A stretch of DNA of 21,650 bases from Nocardioides sp. (GCA_037045645.1 JBAOIH010000005.1:1-21650), one strand, 5' to 3'. Positions 1 to 8,253 are shown, counted from the stretch's first letter. Notes: generated by a model not told the origin, from the sequence alone. A program made the numbers and translations.

Positions 1-2054
1 TGGGCATGCCCGCGTCCGCGACCGGTCAGAACGCGATCGTTTTCGAACTCGAGCACGACTCGGGGCCGGTCGCGCTGCGCTGCTTCACCCACCTGCCTCC
101 CGATGCGGCCAACCGGTATCGCCAGATCGATGAGTTCCTCTCGACCGCACCGTTGCCTCGCGTGGCACCGGTGCGTTGGGTCGACTACGGGCTCGAAGTC
201 TCGGGGGCCCGCTGGCCCGCGGTCTTGATGCCATGGGCGCCGGGACTTCCCCTCAACGACGCGGTAGGCGACGCCGTCGAGGACCCGGCGCGACTGATGG
301 CGTACGCCGACGAATGGCTCGCCGTGGGAGCGAACCTTGCCGCTGAGGGAGCCGCTCACGGTGATCTCCAGTGCGGCAATGTTCTGGTGGATGAGTCAGG
401 CGTCTTCCGCCTTGTCGATCTCGACGGCTTCTATGCACCTGGTGTGACGACCGCTCCGACCGAGACCGGGCATCCCAACTTCCAGCATCCGAAGCGGTCG
501 AAGGCTGACTGGGGACCCGACGTGGATGCGTTCAGCCTGCTCGTCGGCTATCTGTCCTTGCGCGCGCTCGCCGTCGATCCGGGGCTGTGGCGTTTCCACA
601 ATGGCGAGAATCTGATCCTTACGCAGGCCGACTTCGAGCAGCCGGCAAACACGGATGTCTGGCGCGCTCTGGCGCAGAGCCCTGATCAGGACGTACGACG
701 TCTCGCGTCCCAACTCGAGGAGTTCTGCGGCGCCAGCAGGCCACCGACGTTGCCGCAGGTCTTGACCGCGATCCACGGTGAACCCCAGACCAGCACGGTG
801 GTGCTGCCGATCTCGGAGCAGCAAGATCACGCGGCGTTCGGCGCAGTGTCTGCCGGCGAGGCGGCGACCGTGCTCGCGCCGGCGCCAGGCAGCAACGGCT
901 CAGCACACTCTGCGCCGCCGGTGAACCCGGAGGCGGACTGGTGGACAGACGCCACGCCCACCGAAGCCACTGCCGCAACCGCGCTGGCGTACTCGATTCC
1001 GACTCCCGCCGCTACCCCGGCCGCTGCCGACCAGTGGTGGGACGACGGCGCGGTCGCCGGTTCACCGGGCGCAAGAGAGACAGGGACTCGGGACTACGGG
1101 GATGCTGGTCGGCCGGGCAGTGACCCCGCTCGGTTCGGCGCCGGTCAGAGAGTGGTGTGGAGCGCGCCCGTTGTCGGCGCGACCGCCGGCCTCGTGGCCG
1201 GACTGGTCGTGTGTGTGCTCCAGGTGCTGGTGTGGGCGATCCTCGGAGGGTCATCGTCGGCGGGCGGCGTCTTTCTCGTGGTGGTCGGCATGGCCCTGGC
1301 TGGGGCGCTTGCCGGTGCTGGCGTCGTGATCCGTGGTGACCTTGCGGCCAGCGTACGTCAGGGCGCCGGCGCAGCCGCGTTGTCGATCCCGGTCTCGTTG
1401 CTGTCCGCGCTGGTGTTCTACCTGGTGAGCCGGAGTGGGAGTGATACCGACTTCCAACCCGTGGTGGCACCCGCGATGGCCGTGCTGTCGGCGTGGGTTC
1501 TCGAGGCCGTCGGCATTGGCGTGGTCGTGGGCCTGTTGCGTCGCAGTGGTCGCGCTGTCGCAGCCGGCGTGATCGGGGGACTCGTCGGTGGAGCGCTGGG
1601 AGGTGCCCTGCACGCGGCTGTCCGGCCCTTCATGATCTATTCCAGGTTGGACCAGCGTTATGGGCTGGACATGACGCCGTCGGCCTTTCTCTCGGTGGCG
1701 ATTTTCCTGGCGTGCGTCGTCATCGGTCTGGCGATCGGCCTCGCCGACCGGGTGACCCGACGGTTCTGGGTCGACCTGATCGAGGGCCCCGGGGCAGGAC
1801 ACGAGGTGGTGGTGGACCGCGAAGTCATCGACCTCGGCGGCGTTGGTGCCCACCGGGTCCGCGTCGAAGGCACTGGGGACATGCCGTGGGCCTATCTGTC
1901 GGCCGGTGCAGCAGGCCTCACCCTGAATCCCCAGCGCCCGATCGAGCTGAACGGCGTGACCCGATCGGTGGGCGAGTCGGTCCAGCTTCACGACGGAGAC
2001 GTGATCCGAGTCGCCGACACCTACCTGCGCATTCGCACCAAGGCAGGTGTGTGA
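1..2054 (+). CDS. Membrane protein kinase-like protein with C-terminal FHA-like domain (probably 5'-partial)
   Basis: The kinase-like C-lobe is clear: HGDL at about residues 118-121 (numbered from the ATG at 6), Asn125, DLDG at 138-141 in the DFG position, and WGPDVDAFS near 169-177. The N-lobe is short and begins almost directly at a glycine-poor TGQNAIVF strand, so the true start is probably upstream of the window; the ATG at 6 has no visible ribosome site. The usual VAIK lysine appears as Arg25 (VALR). An Ala/Pro/Thr-rich linker with two Trp-Trp motifs (about 265-385) leads to about six hydrophobic membrane segments, then a C-terminal FHA-like fold ending in LHDGDVIRVADTYLRI. The stop overlaps the next start (TGATG). 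It most likely acts with the vWA and PP2C genes downstream as a membrane phospho-signalling module. Catalytic competence is uncertain. Confidence 0.8.
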   Translation, partial: GMPASATGQNAIVFELEHDSGPVALRCFTHLPPDAANRYRQIDEFLSTAPLPRVAPVRWVDYGLEVSGARWPAVLMPWAPGLPLNDAVGDAVEDPARLMAYADEWLAVGANLAAEGAAHGDLQCGNVLVDESGVFRLVDLDGFYAPGVTTAPTETGHPNFQHPKRSKADWGPDVDAFSLLVGYLSLRALAVDPGLWRFHNGENLILTQADFEQPANTDVWRALAQSPDQDVRRLASQLEEFCGASRPPTLPQVLTAIHGEPQTSTVVLPISEQQDHAAFGAVSAGEAATVLAPAPGSNGSAHSAPPVNPEADWWTDATPTEATAATALAYSIPTPAATPAAADQWWDDGAVAGSPGARETGTRDYGDAGRPGSDPARFGAGQRVVWSAPVVGATAGLVAGLVVCVLQVLVWAILGGSSSAGGVFLVVVGMALAGALAGAGVVIRGDLAASVRQGAGAAALSIPVSLLSALVFYLVSRSGSDTDFQPVVAPAMAVLSAWVLEAVGIGVVVGLLRRSGRAVAAGVIGGLVGGALGGALHAAVRPFMIYSRLDQRYGLDMTPSAFLSVAIFLACVVIGLAIGLADRVTRRFWVDLIEGPGAGHEVVVDREVIDLGGVGAHRVRVEGTGDMPWAYLSAGAAGLTLNPQRPIELNGVTRSVGESVQLHDGDVIRVADTYLRIRTKAGV

Positions 2055-2410
2055 TGGGGGTGCTCGTACGAGTCCTGGGTGCCGCTGTCGGTGCTGCGGT
2101 TTCGCTCCTGGTCGGGATCGTCGGCGTTGTAGTCCTCGGCAACAGTCCGACCGTCCCAGCGCCGAGGAAACCGGCGCCGTCCGCTGGTCCGGTGACCGTG
2201 ACGGTGACCGCAGCAGCGCCGACGGCGACCCCCACCGCCACCCCCTCGTTGTTCTTCGGCCCGTTCCGGTCGACGAGCACCGCGACGGACATGACGACGC
2301 CGGACGCGGAGCAAGGCGGCCACGCGCCTGTGCCGAGCAAGGAAGCCGGCCAGGCCACGGTCACGAACACCCACGGCGGCGAACCGGCCGCACCAGGAGC
2401 ACCCCAATGA
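2054..2410 (+). CDS. Small membrane-anchored Thr/Pro-rich protein of the kinase-vWA-phosphatase module
   Basis: A 118-residue protein whose ATG shares one base with the stop of the kinase gene. Residues about 4-30 form one hydrophobic helix (VLVRVLGAAVGAAVSLLVGI and on), which could be a membrane anchor or uncleaved signal sequence; no lipobox cysteine is visible. The rest is low-complexity, rich in Ala, Pro, Thr and Val, including TVTVTAAAPTATPTATPS, and looks disordered and probably extracytoplasmic. I recognise no domain. Its place inside a chain of overlapping genes suggests that it belongs to the signalling complex, perhaps as an anchor, stalk or phosphorylated/glycosylated substrate; this is inference. 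An AGGAG at 2395-2399 near its end serves the next gene. Confidence 0.75.
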   Translation: MGVLVRVLGAAVGAAVSLLVGIVGVVVLGNSPTVPAPRKPAPSAGPVTVTVTAAAPTATPTATPSLFFGPFRSTSTATDMTTPDAEQGGHAPVPSKEAGQATVTNTHGGEPAAPGAPQ

Positions 2411-3243
2411 GCCACGAGCAGCGCATCGACCGAGCCAATCCCGCACTGATCGTGATCCTCGTCGATCAGTCGGACTCGATGAAGATGGGCATCGCGGGGA
2501 CCAACGACCCGAAAGCCTCCGTGGTGGCCGAGCAACTCAACAGCCTGCTCTATGAACTGGTGCTGCGGTGTGTGAAGACACCGCGCGAGCCACCCCGGCC
2601 GTACTTCTTCGTCGAGGTGGTCGGCTATCAAGGGGGATCCGGAACAGAGGCCCGGGTCGGCACTGCCCTGCGGATTCCGCAGCATCCGACCGGCCCGTAC
2701 TCCACGACGGTGTTGGCGCAATCCCCGCTGCGCATCGGCAAACAGCGCAATGCCAGCACCGGCGCGATGGTGAATATGCCGGTCTGGATCGAACCCAAGC
2801 ACGGCGGCGGCACACCGATGTGTGCGGCACTCGACTATGCGGGTCGCGTGTGCCATACCTGGGTCACTCAGCATCCGACCGCGTTCCCCCCGATCGTGAT
2901 CAACCTCAGCGACGGGCAGCCCACGGACGGCGATCCAGGCGTGTGGGCTGATCGGTTGCGAAGCCTGCGGACGACGGATGGAGAAGTGCTCTTCTTCAAC
3001 GTCCACATCTCTCAGTTCCAACACCGGCCGGTGGTGTTCCCTTCGACGACGGACGATCTGGAGACCGTGAATGCGCACAGGCTCTTCTCGATGAGTTCGC
3101 AGTTGCCCCCCAAGATGGTGGATGCGGCGCGTGCTCATGGCCTTGCGGTGCAGCCAGGATCGCGAGGTTTCGCCTATAACGCGGACCTGAAGTCGCTGGC
3201 TCAGTTCCTCAACGTTGGCACCAGCATCGGACGTATCGGATGA
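2407..3243 (+). CDS. von Willebrand factor A (TerY-like) protein
   Basis: This 278-residue protein opens with IVILVDQSDSM, the DxSxS metal-ion-dependent adhesion site (MIDAS) signature. The other MIDAS residues are visible as GGGTPM (the Thr) and NLSDG (the Asp). The whole protein is one vWA domain with no signal peptide or membrane segment, so it should be cytosolic and bind a partner through a divalent metal. The start is chosen because AGGAG at 2395-2399 lies 7 nt before the ATG, which overlaps the previous stop (ATGA). vWA proteins of the TerY type are known to travel with a kinase and a PP2C phosphatase; here both flank it. It is probably the scaffold or substrate of the pair, which is inference from context. 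Confidence 0.88.
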   Translation: MSHEQRIDRANPALIVILVDQSDSMKMGIAGTNDPKASVVAEQLNSLLYELVLRCVKTPREPPRPYFFVEVVGYQGGSGTEARVGTALRIPQHPTGPYSTTVLAQSPLRIGKQRNASTGAMVNMPVWIEPKHGGGTPMCAALDYAGRVCHTWVTQHPTAFPPIVINLSDGQPTDGDPGVWADRLRSLRTTDGEVLFFNVHISQFQHRPVVFPSTTDDLETVNAHRLFSMSSQLPPKMVDAARAHGLAVQPGSRGFAYNADLKSLAQFLNVGTSIGRIG

Positions 3244-4334
3244 ACCCGGCCGCAAGTCGTCGCACCAGTGTCGGGTGGGTCGCTTCCCTGACGATCTGGC
3301 TGCTCCTGCTGCTCGGTGCCGCCAACCTCAGCGACGCGGTACAGCGCCACCCCTGGGCCTTCCTGGTGCTCTCGATGGTTGGGGCCGGTGCCGGAGCCTT
3401 GTTGGCCGGCACGCTGGTGCGGGCGCCCGGCCGCCCCGCGTCGGTCAGGAGTCTCGCTCGTGCAGAGGTGACGCAGAGTGCGCAGGTCCCGATAGCGGCA
3501 CGGCCACCACGGGTCGATCGGCAGCCGGCCCCGTCGCCGTACGAGCCGCAGCCCGAAGCACGCGGGGCGTGGCGCTTCACCGTGGCCAAGGAAGGCTCGG
3601 CGCCTGACGAAAACGACGACGCGGCCGCGATCGACAGGGCGGGGCGTTGGGCGGCGGTCAGCGACGGCGCGTCCAGTTCGTTCCGGGCAGGTGAGTGGTC
3701 TCGACACCTGTGCGACAGTTTCGTAGCCGCGCCGCCACCTGCTGACAACACAGCGGTGGAGGCGTGGCTCGGTCGGGTCGTCGCCTCTTTTCCCGAGGCC
3801 GAGAACGTGGAGGGCTGGTGGGGTGATTCTGCCAACGGGCTCGAATCCCACGCGACATTCGTGGGTGTCACGCTCATGGAGTCCGAGTCAGGCCCACGTT
3901 GGCGTGCGGTGGCGGTGGGCGATTCGATCGTCGTGCACCTGCGGCCCGGGGTCGGCGCCCTCGAACTGTTGACCAGTTTCCCGATCGCCGCCAGCGGAGG
4001 CTTCGAGTTCGCCCCCGAACTGCTGCGGAGCGGGGCGCAGGACCCGCCGCCCCTGCGCTCCATCGAGGGGCGCATGCGTTCAGGTGATTGCTGGTTGCTG
4101 ATGAGTGACGAACTCGGTCACTGGGCACTCGCTGCCCACGAGGCCGGCGCTCCCGTGTGGCAGCTGCTGTTGAGTCGAGACGGGGCGGCGATCACCGAGC
4201 GGATCGGCGAAGCTCGTCGCGCCGGCACGATCCAGAATGACGACATGACCCTCGTGGTCTTGTGGGCGCCGACGCCGCCACCTCCAGCAGGTGACGGCGA
4301 GACCACGGTGATCAGACCGCTGCCCATCGGCTAG
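3240..4334 (+). CDS. Membrane-anchored PP2C-type Ser/Thr protein phosphatase
   Basis: The 364-residue protein has two N-terminal hydrophobic helices (about 11-31 and 39-60), a Pro/Arg-rich linker, then a PP2C fold. Metal-site and core motifs can be followed in order: DENDDA at 123-128, VSDGASSSF shortly after, AVGDSIVVHLR in the middle, LMSDELGHW, and NDDMTLVVLW near the end, corresponding to the acidic motifs of the PPM family. The SDG motif near the C terminus appears as SDE. The expected reaction is Mn/Mg-dependent removal of phosphate from Ser/Thr, likely opposing the upstream kinase-like protein. The ATG overlaps the vWA stop (ATGA), so translation is probably coupled. The gene ends 12 nt from the convergent fusA2 stop, with no obvious terminator between them. 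Confidence 0.88.
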   Translation: MNPAASRRTSVGWVASLTIWLLLLLGAANLSDAVQRHPWAFLVLSMVGAGAGALLAGTLVRAPGRPASVRSLARAEVTQSAQVPIAARPPRVDRQPAPSPYEPQPEARGAWRFTVAKEGSAPDENDDAAAIDRAGRWAAVSDGASSSFRAGEWSRHLCDSFVAAPPPADNTAVEAWLGRVVASFPEAENVEGWWGDSANGLESHATFVGVTLMESESGPRWRAVAVGDSIVVHLRPGVGALELLTSFPIAASGGFEFAPELLRSGAQDPPPLRSIEGRMRSGDCWLLMSDELGHWALAAHEAGAPVWQLLLSRDGAAITERIGEARRAGTIQNDDMTLVVLWAPTPPPPAGDGETTVIRPLPIG

Positions 4335-4346
4335 TCGACTCCAGAC

Positions 4347-6437
4347 TCACCCCACCCGCGGCGCGACCCCCTTGGCGAGTTCCTCGGGCATCGGCTCATA
4401 GTGCGCGAACGACCGCGTGAACGTCCCCGCGCCGTGCGTGGAGGAACGTAGGTCGATCGCATACCGCACCAGTTCGGTCTGTGGCACTTCTGCCTTGATC
4501 TCGGTCAGATCGGTCCCCAGGTTGTCCGTGCCGAGCAGACGCCCTCGGCGCGCCGACAGGTCGCTCATCACGTGACCGACCAGGTCGTCGGGCACCAGCA
4601 CGGACACGGTGTCGTACGGCTCCAGCAACGTCACCGAGGTGGCCGCCGCGGCCTCGCGCAGCGCCAACGCCCCGGCCGTCTGGAAGGCCATGTCGGAGGA
4701 GTCGACCGCATGCGCCTTGCCGTCGGTCAGCGTGACGCGCAGGTCCACCACCGGATACCCGGCCCGGACTCCGCGCGCCATCTGGGCGACGATCCCCTTC
4801 TCGACCGACGGGATGTAGTTGCGCGGGACCGCGCCACCGACGACCTTGTCGACGAACTCGAAGCCGGACCCCGCGGGCAACGGCTCCACCGTCACGTCGC
4901 ACACGGCGAACTGGCCGTGCCCGCCCGACTGCTTGACGTGCCGTCCGTGCCCGGACGCAGGCGACGCGAAGGTCTCGCGCAACGACACCAGATAGGGCTC
5001 CTGGTCGACCGACACGCCATAGCGGGTCGACAGGCGTTCCAACGTGACGTCGAGGTGGGATTCGCCCAGCGACCACAGCACGATCTGGTGGGTCTCGGCG
5101 TTGTGCTCGATCCGCAGCGACGGGTCTTCGGCCACGACCCGGGACAACGCCGTCGACATCTTGTCCTCGTCCGCCTTCGACCGCGCCACGATCGCCGTCG
5201 GCAGCAGCGCCTCGGGCATCGTCCAGGGCTTGAGTACGACCGGCTGCTCCGGCGACGACAACGTGTCGCCGGTCTCTGCCACGGTGAGTCGCGCGATCGA
5301 GCAGAGGTCGCCCGCGACCACGGATTCGGCCGGCTCCTGGTGGCGACCGAACGGGTACGACAGCGCGCCGATGCGGGTGTCCTCGTCGTGATCGGCCTGT
5401 GCGTGGGTCCCGAAGAAGGACGAGAAGTGTCCGCTGACATGCAGTGTCGAATCCGCGGTCAGCGTGCCCGAGAAGACGCGCACCAAGGAGATCCGGCCGA
5501 CGTACGGATCGCTGGTCGTCTTGACGACCTCCGCCACCAGTGGCCCGGCCGGATCACATGCCAAGGCCGGACCAGCCGCGCCCGACGGCGTGAAGGCCGC
5601 CGGCATCGGATGTGCGGCCGGATGCGGGAACGCGCGTACGACCAGGTCGAGCAACTCGGTCGTGCCCACACCCGTCATCGAGCAGACCGGGATGACCGGG
5701 TGGAACGTGGCGCGCGCGACGGCCGTCTCCAGGTCGCTCAGCAGCACCTTCTCGTCGATCTCCTCGCCACCGAGATAGCGATCCATGAGCGTCTCGTCGG
5801 CCGACTCCTCGATCACGCCTTCGATGAATTGCCCCCGCAGATCCTCGTCGTCACCAGGAGAGAGCAGATTGGCCAAGGCCGTGACCTCGTCACCGTCGCG
5901 TACTGGGACGTGCGATGGCAGCACCTTGTCGCCGAAGGCGTCCTGTGCCTCCAGCAGCACGGTGTCGTAGTCCGCTCGCTGCTGGTCGAGTTTGGTGATC
6001 ACGACGGCACGCGGCATGGACACGTCGGCGCATTCGCGCCAGATGGCCCGGGTCGCCGCGTCGACCTGCTCGTTTGCGGCGATCACGAACAGGGCGCAGT
6101 CCGCGGCCCGCAGCCCGGCGCGAAGTTCACCGACGAAGTCGGCGTAGCCGGGGGTGTCGAGGAAGTTGATCTTGACGCCCTGGTGCACGACCGGCGCGAC
6201 CGCGACCGACAGCGACCTCTGGTGGGCGTGTTCGGCGTCCTCGAAGTCGCACACGGTCGTGCCGTCAAGCACCGAACCGGCCCGGGGAAGCGCACCCGCG
6301 GAGACCAGGAGGGTCTCGATGAGGGTGGTCTTTCCCGAACCGGCCGGTCCGACGAGCACCACGTTGCGGATCTGATCGGGGGAGGAGACCGACAGGTCCT
6401 GGCCGGGTTGTCTGCGCTGTGCACTCTTGTCTGCCAT
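4347..6437 (-). CDS. fusA2: Elongation factor G-like protein EF-G2 (FusA2)
   Basis: A 696-residue translational GTPase related to EF-G. It shows the P-loop GPAGSGKTT (30-38), DTPGYADF (94-101) and TKLD (148-151) in place of the common NKxD. Domains II-V follow, including a domain IV with the ribosomal decoding-site fold. The switch I region reads TTVCDFEDAEH...RSLSVAV instead of the EF-G RGITI motif, which is typical of actinobacterial EF-G2. The M. smegmatis homologue was reported to lack the ribosome-stimulated GTPase activity of true EF-G, so the role remains unclear. I chose the ATG at 6437 because family members begin MAD-; a longer reading from 6500 adds 21 poorly conserved residues. 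A GAGGAG lies at 6451-6456, rather far (13 nt) upstream. Confidence 0.9.
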   Translation of the reverse strand: MADKSAQRRQPGQDLSVSSPDQIRNVVLVGPAGSGKTTLIETLLVSAGALPRAGSVLDGTTVCDFEDAEHAHQRSLSVAVAPVVHQGVKINFLDTPGYADFVGELRAGLRAADCALFVIAANEQVDAATRAIWRECADVSMPRAVVITKLDQQRADYDTVLLEAQDAFGDKVLPSHVPVRDGDEVTALANLLSPGDDEDLRGQFIEGVIEESADETLMDRYLGGEEIDEKVLLSDLETAVARATFHPVIPVCSMTGVGTTELLDLVVRAFPHPAAHPMPAAFTPSGAAGPALACDPAGPLVAEVVKTTSDPYVGRISLVRVFSGTLTADSTLHVSGHFSSFFGTHAQADHDEDTRIGALSYPFGRHQEPAESVVAGDLCSIARLTVAETGDTLSSPEQPVVLKPWTMPEALLPTAIVARSKADEDKMSTALSRVVAEDPSLRIEHNAETHQIVLWSLGESHLDVTLERLSTRYGVSVDQEPYLVSLRETFASPASGHGRHVKQSGGHGQFAVCDVTVEPLPAGSGFEFVDKVVGGAVPRNYIPSVEKGIVAQMARGVRAGYPVVDLRVTLTDGKAHAVDSSDMAFQTAGALALREAAAATSVTLLEPYDTVSVLVPDDLVGHVMSDLSARRGRLLGTDNLGTDLTEIKAEVPQTELVRYAIDLRSSTHGAGTFTRSFAHYEPMPEELAKGVAPRVG

Positions 6438-6487
6438 GGCTCCCAAACTTCTCCTCGGGAGTGGCGAAAGCAAGAGGTACGCGTGTC

Positions 6488-6499
6488 TGTTGCGCAACA
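6488..6499. promoter_or_regulatory. 12-bp perfect palindrome upstream of fusA2
   Basis: TGTTGCGCAACA is a perfect 12-bp palindrome 51-62 bp upstream of the chosen fusA2 start, in the divergent region between fusA2 and gabD. Its position suits an operator near the fusA2 promoter. No regulator is encoded nearby and I cannot match the site to a named protein, so the regulatory role is inference. Confidence 0.35.
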
Positions 6500-6706
6500 T
6501 CGCCGGCAGCCGGAGGGGCAGCGGCAGACGCAGCCGGAGACGGGCGTGGCAGGCCCTCGATGCATGGGGTCAGCAAGGGCCCGCCACTGGCGTCAGGGTT
6601 CACCCCCCGACGGGGCAACTGTGGCACCGTTGCGGCTCTGCGTCAGGCGATTGGGACAAGTTTTCCTGTTCGAGAATTCGCGCCGCGGGGATCGGGATGC
6701 GCGTGG

Positions 6707-6723
6707 GTGTCAGGTGGTGACAC
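6707..6723. promoter_or_regulatory. Inverted repeat just upstream of gabD
   Basis: GTGTCA-5 bp-TGACAC forms perfect 6-bp arms and ends 9 bp before the gabD start. The spacer and left arm include AGGTGG, the only ribosome-site-like run nearby. A dimeric repressor bound here would block transcription or early elongation of gabD; alternatively it is a small hairpin masking the ribosome site. No regulator gene is present in the window. Confidence 0.4.
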
Positions 6724-6732
6724 AGTGGCCCT

Positions 6733-8184
6733 ATGACGCTGGATGTACGACGCGACCTGTTCATCAACGGCCACTGGCGCGAGGCCGAATCAGGTGCCCG
6801 GTTCAAGGTCTATGACCCCGCCGATGGCAGCGTGCTCGCGGAGGTCTCCGATGGCGACGAGGGCGACGCCCTCGATGCGCTGGACGCCGCGGTCGCGGTG
6901 CAGGACGACTGGCGTCGTACGGCTCCTCGCGAGCGCAGCGAGATCCTGCGCCGGGCCTTCGAGTTGTTGCAGCGCGACGCCGACGACTACGCCGAGCTGA
7001 TGAGCCTGGAGATGGGCAAGCCGGTCGCCGAGGCGAAGGGCGAGGTCGCGTACGCCGCAGAGTTCTTCCGCTGGTTCGCCGAGGAGGCCGTACGCATCTC
7101 CGGCACCTGGATGCACAACCCGGCCGGTGGCACCCGGTTGCTGACGATGAAGAAGCCCGTCGGCCCGTGTCTCTTCCTGCTGCCGTGGAACTTCCCGCTC
7201 GCGATGGGCACGCGCAAGATCGGCCCGGCCGTCGCCGCGGGATGCACGATGGTGGTCAAGCCCGCCGAGCTCACCCCCCTGACGACGCTGAAGCTGGCCG
7301 AGACGATGACCGAGGCGGGGCTGCCCCCGGGCGTACTCAACGTCGTGACCACTCACAACTCCGGTGCGCTCAGCAAGACGCTGATGGCCGACAGCCGCCT
7401 GCGCAAGGTGAGCTTCACCGGCTCCACGCCGGTGGGGAAGCTGCTCGTCGCGCAATCGGCCGGTGAGTTGCAGCGGATGAGCATGGAGCTTGGCGGCAAC
7501 GCGCCGTTCCTGGTCTTCGAGGATGCCGACGTCGACGCGGCCGTCGAAGGCGCGATGCTGGCCAAGATGCGCAACATGGGCGAGGCGTGTACGGCCGCCA
7601 ACCGGTTCCTGGCCCACGAGTCGGTGGCGTCCGAGTTCGCCGAGAAGTTGGCGGCCAAGATGGGTGCCCTCAAGGTCGGGCGTGGCCAAGACGAGGGTGT
7701 CCAGGTCGGTCCGCTGATCGACTCTCGCGCGGTCGAGTCGGTCTCGCAACTGGTCACCGACGCCATCCATGACGGCGCCCGCGTGGTGACCGGTGGTGGC
7801 GTACCCGATGACGAGTCCCTCAAGAACGGCAGTTTCTACGCGCCGACGGTCCTGGTGGGTGTGCCGGCAGAGGCCGAGATCAACAAGGAGGAGATCTTCG
7901 GTCCGGTCGCGCCGATCACCACTTTCACCGACGAGGCCGAGGCCGTACGCCGCGCCAACGACACCGAGTACGGCCTGGTCGCCTATGTCTTCACCCGTGA
8001 CATGACGCGCACGATCCGGCTGTCGGAGGAGTTGCAGTTCGGCATGGTCGGCATCAACACCGGCATCGTCTCCAACGCAGCGGCGCCGTTCGGTGGAGTC
8101 AAGCACAGCGGTTTCGGTCGCGAGGGCGGCTTCGAGGGGATCGAGGAATACCTCGACACGACGTACGTCGCGCTGCCGGTGTAG
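6733..8184 (+). CDS. gabD: NAD(P)-dependent succinate-semialdehyde dehydrogenase (aldehyde dehydrogenase family)
   Basis: A full-length 483-residue aldehyde dehydrogenase. Catalytic and cofactor residues are in place: PWNFP with Asn153, KPAE with Lys176, the FTGSTPVG turn at 228-235, ELGGN with Glu252, and the nucleophile Cys286 in GEACTAANRF. The GEACTAANRF and EMGKP...GEV...FF patterns resemble the succinate-semialdehyde dehydrogenase group, which oxidises succinate semialdehyde to succinate in GABA breakdown. Substrate assignment within this superfamily is less certain than the chemistry. The gene is alone, with no aminotransferase or GABA transporter beside it. It is divergent from fusA2 and preceded by an operator-like inverted repeat. 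Its stop codon lies inside a 16-bp tandem duplication. Confidence 0.88.
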   Translation: MTLDVRRDLFINGHWREAESGARFKVYDPADGSVLAEVSDGDEGDALDALDAAVAVQDDWRRTAPRERSEILRRAFELLQRDADDYAELMSLEMGKPVAEAKGEVAYAAEFFRWFAEEAVRISGTWMHNPAGGTRLLTMKKPVGPCLFLLPWNFPLAMGTRKIGPAVAAGCTMVVKPAELTPLTTLKLAETMTEAGLPPGVLNVVTTHNSGALSKTLMADSRLRKVSFTGSTPVGKLLVAQSAGELQRMSMELGGNAPFLVFEDADVDAAVEGAMLAKMRNMGEACTAANRFLAHESVASEFAEKLAAKMGALKVGRGQDEGVQVGPLIDSRAVESVSQLVTDAIHDGARVVTGGGVPDDESLKNGSFYAPTVLVGVPAEAEINKEEIFGPVAPITTFTDEAEAVRRANDTEYGLVAYVFTRDMTRTIRLSEELQFGMVGINTGIVSNAAAPFGGVKHSGFGREGGFEGIEEYLDTTYVALPV

Positions 8185-8203
8185 TTCGCTGCCGGTGTAG
8201 TTC
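8172..8203. repeat. 16-bp perfect tandem duplication across the gabD stop
   Basis: GCTGCCGGTGTAGTTC occurs twice head to tail (8172-8187 and 8188-8203). The first copy contains the last codons and TAG stop of gabD; the second lies in the spacer before the beta-glucosidase gene. It looks like a recent slippage duplication with no effect on the protein. Confidence 0.9.
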
Positions 8204-8253
8204 GCGGGCAGAGGGTCCGCCAGCCGAGCGCGGTGCACGCATAAGGTGAGCCG

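Noticed and set aside
4335..4346. Terminator between the convergent phosphatase and fusA2 genes
   Set aside because: The gap is 12 bp and only a small AGTCGACT palindrome overlaps the stop; no usable stem-loop is seen.
6651..6677. gabD promoter with TTGGGA and GAGAAT
   Set aside because: Each hexamer matches only 4 of 6 consensus bases and the spacer is 15 bp, so it is no better than chance in a 295-bp region.
4572..6815. A long open frame (about 747 codons) on the plus strand opposite fusA2
   Set aside because: It is a GC-rich antisense shadow: low-complexity Arg/His/Gly/Gln composition, no recognisable domain, and it covers a clear EF-G2 gene.
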